Assembly: GCA_905221605.1 (NCBI GenBank)
Contig: CAJNDS010000269.1
Location: 429,267-461,766 of the forward strand
Reading direction: 5' to 3'
DNA length: 32,500 nt
DNA from: Symbiodinium natans
Taxonomy: Eukaryota > Sar > Dinophyceae > Suessiales > Symbiodiniaceae
A program made the translations under genes and the position numbers. Below the pieces are notes generated by a model. It had not been told where the DNA came from. It saw nothing but the letters and a program-made list of their open reading frames with translations, and ran no database searches. Shown in pieces: positions 26,401 through 32,500 of this stretch. Within the stretch, counting starts at the first letter, position 1; each line of letters opens with the position of its first letter.

Positions 26401-26645
26401 TTTCGGGGTTTAGGGTTTAGGGTTTAGGGTGTAGGGTTTAGGGTTTAGGGTTTAGGGTTTAGGGTTTAGGGATGTGTAGGGTTTAGGGATGTTTCGGGTT
26501 TAGGGATGTTTAGGGTTTAGGGTTTAGGGTTTAGGGCTTAGGGTTTAGGGTTTAGGGGGTTGTTTGCACCTCTGGCGCCAGGTTGCGAAAGCAGCTGAAG
26601 CCATTGGTGCGGCACATGTACTTTGACATTGCGGCTGCCTCCTGA
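23464..26645 (+). CDS. Unrecognised multi-exon gene with start and stop exons
   Basis: The start exon 23464-23500 has ATG after gggcacc and reads MDSEKAAIRNAS. Next come 23716-23753 (EKQRTCPYTETPK), 24065-24109 (MPERRKSLAIGRQDE) and 24249-24311 (PPEQADAREEAKEEAEQSRQ, a charged helix). Then 24778-24844 (ALAQALTTESISSLPATALA, donor GTGAGT), 25119-25146 (HGIQQNPEL) and about 25209-25275 (frame ambiguous; YDFKDGPAGSLRDGQNRPPP in one). After these, 25764-25796 (frame ambiguous), 26006-26053 (SLLGLSRRKAVASEIG), 26206 to about 26305 (EPLCEEGAVGPSMAAPVLQH, then LLQQDLQKELL) and 26582-26645 (LRKQLKPLVRHMYFDIAAAS, then TGA). Phases agree except around 25.1-25.8 kb and at the 26305 boundary. No domain is recognised; the charged helix may form a coiled coil. 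Nearly all introns carry telomere-type repeats. Confidence 0.6.
23940..25930. repeat. Telomere-type repeats in introns of the 23464-26645 gene
   Basis: TTTAGGG at 24123-24230 with four TGTAGGG variants; 24328-24378; CCCTAAA at 24632-24750 and 24865-24990; TTTAGGG at 25280-25360; a higher-order array at 25412-25705 in which GGGCCAAGGGTTCAGGG recurs five times; TTTAGGG at 25853-25925. Confidence 0.9.
26112..26565. repeat. CCCTAAA then TTTAGGG arrays with an exon between
   Basis: CCCTAAA 26116-26186 precedes the exon at 26206; TTTAGGG 26320-26358 and 26405-26562 follow it. The first downstream tract is bracketed by an 18-bp direct repeat (26284-26301 and 26363-26380). Confidence 0.9.
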
Positions 26646-27089
26646 GCCTCCATAACTCTGAGGGAAGTTGCATGGTGCCCCTAGTTATGATTTTACATAT
26701 TGGGTCCTATAGATTCCCAAATAAGGATGATTTTCAATATGACCCCAACAAGGAAGCAGTAATGCGGTCCCTTACCTGGTTTTGGGCGGGTGTAGTAGGG
26801 GTTATAATTCTCAGGATCCCTCAATTAAGTGCCCATATTCAGGGACCATGCAGCGACTCTAAACCCCAAACCCTAAACCCTAAACCCTAAACCCTAAACC
26901 CTAAACCCTAAACCCTAAACCCTAAACCCTAGACCCTAGACCCTAGACCCTAGACCCTAGACCCTAGACCCTAAACCCTAAACCCTAAACCCTAAACCCT
27001 AAACCCTAAACCCTAGACCCTAGACCCTAAACCCTAAACCCTAAAACCTAAGAATGGTTCCAAGTTCAGTCCAGCGGAAGTTGTCTCAG
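26646..27089 (+). other. Probable intergenic stretch with telomere repeats
   Basis: 26646-26860 is ordinary AT-richer sequence with no convincing exon. 26861-27050 is a CCCTAAA array with an internal block of CCCTAGA units (about 26931-26968). The next exon island begins at 27090. Confidence 0.5.
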
Positions 27090-30000
27090 CACCAGCCCTG
27101 GCGCCGCTGAGTCCACCCTGACGATCCTCATCAGCGCCATCATCATGGGTGTTGAGGTCGGAGCCCTAAACCCTAAACCCTAAACCCTAAACCCAAAATC
27201 CCTAAACCCTAAACCCTAAAACCCTAAACCCTAAAACCCTAAACCCTAAAAACCCTAACCCCTAAACCCTAAAGCCCTAAACCCCAAACCCCATGCCCTA
27301 AACCCCAGACTCGTAACCTGAAACTTGGGATGTTCGCCCTTATACTAACAGTCCTTAGTTGAGATTATTGCACCCCCCCATGAGAATCCCTATTAAGGAC
27401 AGTATATATAAGGGGGAACATCCCAACCTTAAACCCTAAAACCCCAAACCCCAAACCCCAAACCCCAAACCCTAAACCCTAAACCCCAAACCCTAAACCC
27501 TAAACCCTAAACCTTGAACCCGAAAACCCCAAAACCCTGATTTTAGGAGTTTAGGCATCGGGCCCTCTGCCTCGAGGCGGAGATCTGGGATCCCAACGGC
27601 AGCGTGCCAAAGCCTGTGCCAGGAACTCATCGTGCTACAACATATACATATGTTGACTACTATGGCATACTAGTAATGATTATGGTTTTGTATAACAGCA
27701 CATACGCATATGCATACCTACACTTGTGGTGCATTAACCATTTGATTATATACATCTCCTCCTACCCCTGCAGCCCCAACCTGCCATCTGGCCAGCCTTT
27801 TCGATGCCCGGCAAACGTCAGGTGGATCGACCTGTGTCTGCGACTGAGAACGCCGACCTTCGTGAGGTTTTAGGGTTCAGGGTCTCGGGCTTAAACTTTA
27901 GGATTTAAGGTCCAGGGTTCAGGTTTTACGAGCGTGCCAAACTCATAGACACACGCATACAAGTTGTCAAGGCATGTGGGTTATCAACGTCTCGTTTGTC
28001 GTCGAGTGGGCGGGGGGCCGAGCTCAGAAACTCAGTCGGTTGGCTCCTTGTTTTGTGCATGTGCTGACTCCCAAGATTAACATACACTATTCGATAGGAG
28101 TTCATGTTCTAAACATATCTAAACATATCCTGATCTGTTATGGTACCTTATTTCATATTCGGACACATTGCGTCGGCCAACCCTGCAGCTCGTCCTGCCA
28201 GACTCTTCGCTTCATCGTTGGTGGCGCACTGTGGCTGAAGGCCTCGGAGCTTCAGCGGGGTTCTTTGTTGGGAAGCTGTGGCTTACTTCGCCTTTAGTTG
28301 AACTTTAAACTTTTTGGGTTTCCTTATTTGGTAGGAATATTAAAGTGTAACCTTTTTTCCCCTTGGTTATAGGAGAAGTAAGGTGGTTGCGTCACCGCAG
28401 CCCCCCCCCCCCACCCAAACCTCTCCCTCACCCTCGTGGGTTGGTTTTGGGTTTGGGATCCTTTCAGGTTTTGGTTTTTTTTCGGGGGGAGGTGTGCCTG
28501 AGGTTTAGGGTTTCAGGGGTGAGGGTTTGGGCGGGAGGGGAGTGAGGGGGGAGGGGGGGAGAGGGGGGAGAACAGCCCACAGCATTCTCTTGAACCCTGC
28601 GAGGAGACCTTGAACATCCTCTTCACTGTGGCTGCAGCCGCCTTGGCAAGCTGTGCAAAGGGTTTAGGGTGTCGGGCTAGGGAGGGTTTAGGGTTAGGGT
28701 TTAGGGTTTGGGGTGTCAGGTGTGGGCTCCGTTCTTCTTCGCCGCCCTGGGTGACACCGTGGAGATCGCGCTGGGCTCAGATGGGAGATGGCCGTGGGCC
28801 GTGGCAGATCACAAGTGCCGGCGTTCTGAGAACAGGAAGAACACCTCGATGCTGCATCACACGGCGAAAATCTCCTGCTGTGATCGACGCAATGAGGTAC
28901 GCATCGTGGTGAGGCCTGGAGCATAGAACAGGAGGATCTTCAATGCTCATCCGTCTTTCGGCATCTTTCGGCTGCGGTGTGGCCCTTGAAGATCAGCGCG
29001 AGCCTTTCTGGGAGCACCCTGCTTCAGGATGCTGCGAATCGGCAAAGTCATCCACACCATCAAGAACGTCAAGGCCGTGGGGTTGTCATACTCGCAACTG
29101 AATACGACACCCACACCTCTGGTTGCCCCCCAAGGGTCAGGGCAGGGGAGCAGGGGGTAGGGGGGGGGGGGTGCCGGGTACGCCAATGCCACGCGTTTCA
29201 AAAGGGAGGCAAACCCAACACAGGCCCGTACAAGCAGGGCCCTTGAACTACCCTAAGATAGAGAAATATCTGGAAACCTGAACCCCCTGGAACCCTAGGC
29301 CCTAAACCCGAAAAACTCCTGGAACCTTAAACTTAAACCCCAAACCTGGAACCCTAAACCCTGCAGCCCAAACCCTAAACCGCCCCCTAAGCCCCTGGAA
29401 CCTTAAACCCTAAACCCCTGGAACCCTAAACCCTGAACCCTGAACCCTTACCCTAAACCCTAAACCCCAAAACCCTGGACTGGCAGCGCAAACCCTAAAC
29501 TGCGGGATTCTTCCGTTGCCCTCGGGCGCACAGGGCTTCAAAGTCATCTGGCTCCTCCTCTCCGGCCTGCCCGGGGCCGAAGCTTAGGGTTCAGGGTGTA
29601 GGGTGTAGGGTTTAGGGTTTAGGGTTTAAGGTTTAGGTTTAGGGTTTAGGGATGTTTATGGATGTTTAGGGTTTAGGGTTTGGGGTTTCGGCTGCCCAGT
29701 AACTTGCTGGGGTATTCGTCGCTGCAGGGTGCTGATGATGCACACGCTTCGAGCACCAACGCGTCACATTTCGTAGCGAGTCCCAACAGTTCGGGGTCCA
29801 GCCTAGACCCGGATTCCATGCCTTAGCTTGACAGCAAGGGATCGCCACAAAAACCCTCTCACAAAAACCCTCTCCCAATTAACCTGCCCTAAACCCTGAA
29901 CCCTAAACCCCAAACCCTATACCCTAAACCCTAAACCCCCAAGCCTCTCCGCACACCCAGTCTGGTGCGTGAGGTTTGCCTCCGCGGGGACCCTCTTTTG

Positions 30001-31646
30001 GTCCTGCCTTCTGCTCGCGACCTCTGTGCTCCTAAGTTGCATGAGAACATTGCAGACATCTGAGAGCTGCCGGGTCCGGTGGGTGTGATTGTGCCCTCCT
30101 GAGCCCGGGGTCGGCCGGGTCGCCGCACTTTCGCATTCATTGGGTTTGCGGTTTGCAAGTTCAGATAGGGGCACCTGTACCCGCCCCTAAGCGCTGAACC
30201 CTAAACCCTAAACCCAGCTTAGAGGAGTGGGCGGCCCAGTGGGCAAGCGGTGAGATTGTCGGTACAGCTGGCAAGGCGGTGAGGCTATTGCACTCGTTGC
30301 CAGAAAAGCGGGCGTGGTTAACTGTAAGGGGAATGGGTGAAGGGGGGGGAGGCACGGGAAGAGGATCCAGACTCCTACGAAACGAATGCCCGAATGTGGT
30401 GGTTCCGTTCGTTTTGTTAGATCCCTGCTTCTCACAATGGCCGTGATCCGTGGCCGTGACTCAGCCCAGGCTGTTCTTCAGCATCATTGCTGTCAGTGGC
30501 TCAGCTCTTCTGCCTTGGTACATGTGGGGGCGTGGTCCTAAATTAGGGTCCCCTGGTAATGGGTATCCCCGCAACCCTAAACCCAAAACCCCCATAAAAG
30601 GCCCTCGACCCTCATTTGGGACCACCCCCCATGTCACCCCCATTTCCTCCAACTCCAACGACGGGGGGGGGGGTCGGGTCAGGGGCTGGGCACCACTTTG
30701 TCGGCAGCACTGCCGGGCGTCGGTCTCGTCAAACAGGCCCCAAACCCGAGAAGCTCCAATATCCCTGAACCCTAAACCCCAAACCCTAAACCCCAAACCC
30801 TATAAACCCCAATATCCCTAAGCCCTTGTGAAAAACAAGATGCGCCGTTAAAGATCGAATCGCAGCACATGGACCAAGCCCGAGTTTTGCAATCCCCATC
30901 TAAGCCCTAATACTTATGAGTCGGCTTGAGCCTTAAACCCCAAACCCCACAACCCCAACCCCAAACCCTAAAACCCTAAACCCTAAAACCCAAACAACCC
31001 TAAACCCCAACCCAAGCCCTAAACCCGAAAACCCGAAACTCTAAAACGCAGACCCCAAAACCCTAAACCCAAAACTCCAAACCCCAAACCAAACCCCCAA
31101 ATCCTACCCAACACCCCAAACCCTAAACCCCAAACCCTAAACCCCAAACCCTAAACCCCCAACCCTAAACCCCAAACCCTAAACCCTAAACCCTAAACCC
31201 TAAACCCTCCCTGCGCCCCAAGAGCTGGCCCGAGGTGGACCTGATCGGCTACGCGGAGGCCTGGACGTACCAGCCGGAGGTGCGAAAGTCAGCTCAGACA
31301 CCCCGTTTTGGGTTTAGGGTTTAGGGTTTAGGGTTTAGGGTTTAGGGTTTAGGGTTTAGGGTTTAGGGTTTGGGATAGCGCAGCTGCGTCAGCATGTGCA
31401 TGAGACATGCATGCTACTACACTTATGGCCCTTATTGGCGTTGTTTTTGTTGCCTTCCGAGCATCACGTGAGGGCTCAACTAGGAGAGCAGCTACCAGCT
31501 ATCCCCCAAACCCTGCACCCGAAACCCCAAACGCCAAACCCTCAGACCGAAGCCCCAAACCTACCCTCACGTCGCAGGACGCCGTCCCCAGGTGGTTCGT
31601 TTCCATCCGTGTCCTGGCTGCCGTAGAGCTTCACGACGATGAATAG
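27090..31646 (+). CDS. Multi-exon gene(s), possibly a voltage-gated channel, ending in stop
   Basis: Clear islands: 27090-27156 (membrane-like STLTILISAIIMGVE), 27555-27615 (HRALCLEAEIWDPNGSVPKP) and 27774-27866 (PQPAIWPAFSMPGKRQVDRP). Then 28189 to about 28270 (frame unclear), 28604-28645 (ETLNILFTVAAAAL), 28720-28896 (VWAPFFFAALGDTVEIALGS and onward), 29028 to about 29090 (LRIGKVIHTIKNVKAVG) and 29534-29581 (GFKVIWLLLSGLPGAE). After these, about 29962-30050 (AGTLFWSCLLLATSVLL in one frame), 30222-30321 (EWAAQWASGEIVGTAGKAVR), 31223-31279, 31393-31467 and 31578-31646 (stop). The membrane segments, a basic residue at every third place in the 29028 exon, and the GL..TLFW..LLL look recall S1, S4 and S5 of dinoflagellate voltage-gated cation channels. 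The pore was not found, phases do not all agree, and two genes may be present. Confidence 0.4.
27160..27540 (-). repeat. CCCTAAA repeats on both sides of the TIR element
   Basis: CCCTAAA 27163-27305 and CCCCAAA/CCCTAAA 27428-27538, interrupted by the inverted-repeat element at 27325-27426. Confidence 0.92.
27325..27426. mobile_element. Short terminal-inverted-repeat element, copy 2
   Basis: Begins TTGGGATGTTCGCCCTTATA with CTAACAGTCCTTAGTTGAGA, and ends TAAGGGGGAACATCCCAA. Its ends TTGGGATG/CATCCCAA are perfect inverted repeats. The arms match copy 1 at 12834-12945; the middles differ. It sits inside a CCCTAAA array. Confidence 0.85.
27774..27866 (+). CDS. Orphan exon (PQPAIWPAFSMPGKRQVDRP)
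   Basis: Acceptor cctacccctgcag; the donor GTTTTAG is the first repeat unit. Thirty-one codons in phase 0: PQPAIWPAFSMPGKRQVDRP, then VSATENADLRE. The upstream intron 27616-27773 is AT-rich and repeat-free. Confidence 0.55.
28720..28896 (+). CDS. Orphan exon (VWAPFFFAALGDTVEIALGS)
   Basis: The longest clean exon in this part, 59 codons, from gtgtcag to a GTACGC donor. Hydrophobic start VWAPFFFAALGDTVEIAL, then DGRWPWAVADHKCRRSENR and a basic, Cys-containing end. Phase 0 on both sides; a GC donor at 28646 lets it follow 28604-28645. Confidence 0.6.
29028..29090 (+). CDS. Exon with voltage-sensor-like basic pattern
   Basis: Acceptor ctgcttcag followed by G. LRIGKVIHTIKNVKAVG has R/K/H at every third position with hydrophobic residues between, as in the S4 helix. 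Third positions are strongly G/C-biased in this frame. The end is uncertain (GTGGGG or GTTGTC donor). Confidence 0.5.
29285..29935. repeat. Degenerate telomere-type repeats
   Basis: CCCTGGAA/CCCTAAA at 29285-29480, TTTAGGG at 29583-29690 and CCCTAAA at 29887-29940. The island 29725-29830 (GADDAHASSTNASHFVASPN in one frame) may be an exon. Confidence 0.85.
30222..30321 (+). CDS. Orphan exon (EWAAQWASGEIVGTAGKAVR)
   Basis: Follows cttagag with G and ends near a GTAAGG donor. It reads EWAAQWASGEIVGTAGKAVR, then LLHSLPEKRAWLT. G/C-rich third positions. Unrecognised. Confidence 0.5.
30925..31210 (-). repeat. CCCTAAA/CCCCAAA array
   Basis: Nearly 290 bp of alternating CCCTAAA and CCCCAAA units directly before the exon at 31223; 31310-31372 after that exon is a pure TTTAGGG array. 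The orientation is opposite on the two sides. Confidence 0.93.
31223..31279 (+). CDS. Exon (SWPEVDLIGYAEAWTYQPE)
   Basis: Acceptor ccccaag, donor GTGCGA, phase 0 to phase 0, third positions almost all G/C. It joins 31393-31467 and 31578-31646 in phase. Confidence 0.6.
31393..31467 (+). CDS. Penultimate exon with hydrophobic segment
   Basis: Acceptor gcgtcag, donor GTGAGG. The phase-0 frame reads HVHETCMLLHLWPLLALFLL, a possible membrane helix. A second frame (MALIGVVFVAFRAS) is also hydrophobic but out of phase. Confidence 0.45.
31578..31646 (+). CDS. Terminal exon with stop
   Basis: Acceptor tcacgtcgcag followed by G. DAVPRWFVSIRVLAAVELHD, then DE and TAG, with G/C-rich third positions. 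It marks the 3' end of a gene. Confidence 0.65.
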   Translation, partial: DAVPRWFVSIRVLAAVELHDDE

Positions 31647-31737
31647 GGAAACTACGCACCCCGCTGCAAATGCAACCCTTTGAGGGATCCTGTGTACCTC
31701 GTTCCCTAAATCCCTACCGAGAACCAGTACGTTTAGG

Positions 31738-32052
31738 ACCCTAAACCCTAAACCCTAAACCCTCAACCCTAAACCCGAAACCCGAAACCCTAAACCCTAA
31801 ACCCGAAACCCTAAACCCTAAAAAACCCTAAACCCTAAACCCTAAACCCTAAACCCTAAACCCTAAACCCTAAACCCTGTAGGGGTGAGGGTGTGGAAGG
31901 CAGGGAGTGCTTCTGATCCAGGCAGCGCGATGTTCACGATGAGCCGGTTCATGAGGCAACCCGGAGAGTTGGGGAAGTTGGGGTTTAGGGTTTAGGGTTT
32001 AAGGTGAGGGTTTAGGGTTTAGGGTTTAGGGTTTAGGGTGAACCCTAAACCT
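31738..32052. repeat. CCCTAAA then TTTAGGG arrays with an inverted junction
   Basis: CCCTAAA 31738-31880, exon-like island, TTTAGGG 31981-32039, then immediate reversal to CCCTAAA at 32041. TTTAGGG continues at 32207-32245 and 32425-32465. Confidence 0.9.
31924..31970 (+). CDS. Possible early exon of the next gene (MFTMSRFMRQPGEL)
   Basis: After tgatccag, the frame SAMFTMSRFMRQPGEL has nearly all third positions G/C. The internal ATG at 31930 could be a start codon. The donor is unclear. Confidence 0.35.
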
Positions 32053-32106
32053 CTCGACCCCTCAGCCCGAAGCCCCGCCAAGAGCCCCTGGATGCGCCCT
32101 GCGCAG

Positions 32107-32204
32107 CTCGGACGGTGCCATGGATGTGGTCGAGTACCTGATGCAGGCCGGCAGCCTGACATGGGGGCTTCGCTGTACGGAGGCTTTCCCAACAAAGAAA
32201 GAAA
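32107..32204 (+). CDS. Ankyrin-repeat-like exon, gene continues past window
   Basis: Acceptor cctgcgcag, donor GTAGGG. It reads SDGAMDVVEYLMQAGSLTWG, then LRCTEAFPTKKE. SDGAMDVVEYLMQAGS fits the ankyrin consensus G-x-x-x-(I/V)-V-x-x-L-L-x-x-G. One repeat alone is weak evidence of family, but the exon is strong (third positions nearly all G/C). Confidence 0.55.
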
Positions 32205-32500
32205 GTAGGGTTTAGGGTTTAGGGTTTAGGGTTCAGGGTTTAGGGGTCTTGGGTCGAGGGATTGGTGAGTTTCGCGCTTAGGGTTTAGGGTTAAGGGATT
32301 GGGGTTTGTAGGGTTTACTGTGTCATGTTGAAAATAATTCCAAACATTGGTGCAGTTTAGGGTTTCAGGGATTAGGGATGTTCTGAAAACCCGGAACCCT
32401 GAGAAGCTTGGGATGTTTGGAATGTTTAGGGTTTAGGGTTTAGGGTTTGGAGTTTAGGGTTTAGGGGCCGCAGTTGAACAACAGAAGTATCCAACCGATT

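Noticed and set aside
26672-26890. 72-codon + strand ORF ending in repeat translation
   Set aside because: It ends in LNPKP repeat translation, has no acceptor or family resemblance, and follows a stop-ended gene.
30450-30821. 123-codon + strand ORF
   Set aside because: Its second half is repeat translation. A short hydrophobic part (LFFSIIAVSGSALL, about 30471-30515) might be an exon but does not fit the neighbouring phases.

Overview
The window looks like nuclear DNA of an alveolate, most probably a dinoflagellate. The repeat that pervades it is TTTAGGG/CCCTAAA (the telomere unit of dinoflagellates, chromerids and plants). Coding sequence is cut into very short exons of about 20-180 nt. 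Many introns use GC rather than GT donors, and most acceptors are AG followed by G, as described for dinoflagellate genomes. Nearly all genes I can support lie head to tail on the + strand. Long six-frame ORFs are mostly misleading: repeats translate as strings such as LNPKPQTLNPKP or GFRVLGFRV. I found the real exons by looking for AG...GT/GC-bounded islands between repeat tracts, high G/C at third codon positions, matching splice phases and recognisable motifs. || Layout: (1) 388-10163, a class I cyclic-nucleotide phosphodiesterase catalytic domain in 17 small exons. The chain is in frame from end to end (942 nt, 313 codons plus stop) and carries all the signature residues. Thirteen of its 16 introns contain telomere-type repeats. 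(2) 10382 to about 17430, about 20 more + strand exon islands of one or more unrecognised genes. (3) 17718-19685, seven phase-consistent exons ending in a stop; the last part resembles the YacP/Rae1-like NYN nuclease family. (4) 19894-21007, an unrecognised gene ending in a stop. (5) 21234-22607, a METTL16-type RNA m6A methyltransferase in three exons with two short introns. This is the one block free of telomere repeats. (6) 22796-23122, a possible minus-strand gene. (7) 23464-26645, an unrecognised gene with a plausible start exon and stop exon. (8) about 27090-31646, exon islands of at least one gene, several membrane-like and one with a voltage-sensor-like pattern, ending in a stop. (9) from about 31920, the beginning of another gene with an ankyrin-like exon, running off the window. 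|| The unusual feature is the combination: interstitial telomere-type repeats in both orientations, hundreds of units, sit inside introns rather than at a chromosome end, and exons can be stitched across them in phase. There are also two copies of a ~105-bp terminal-inverted-repeat element, an introner-like intron in the methyltransferase gene, and a repeat tract bounded by an 18-bp duplication of exon sequence. No rRNA, tRNA, CRISPR, prokaryotic operon or spliced-leader relic was seen. Exon boundaries are deduced by eye and need RNA evidence.
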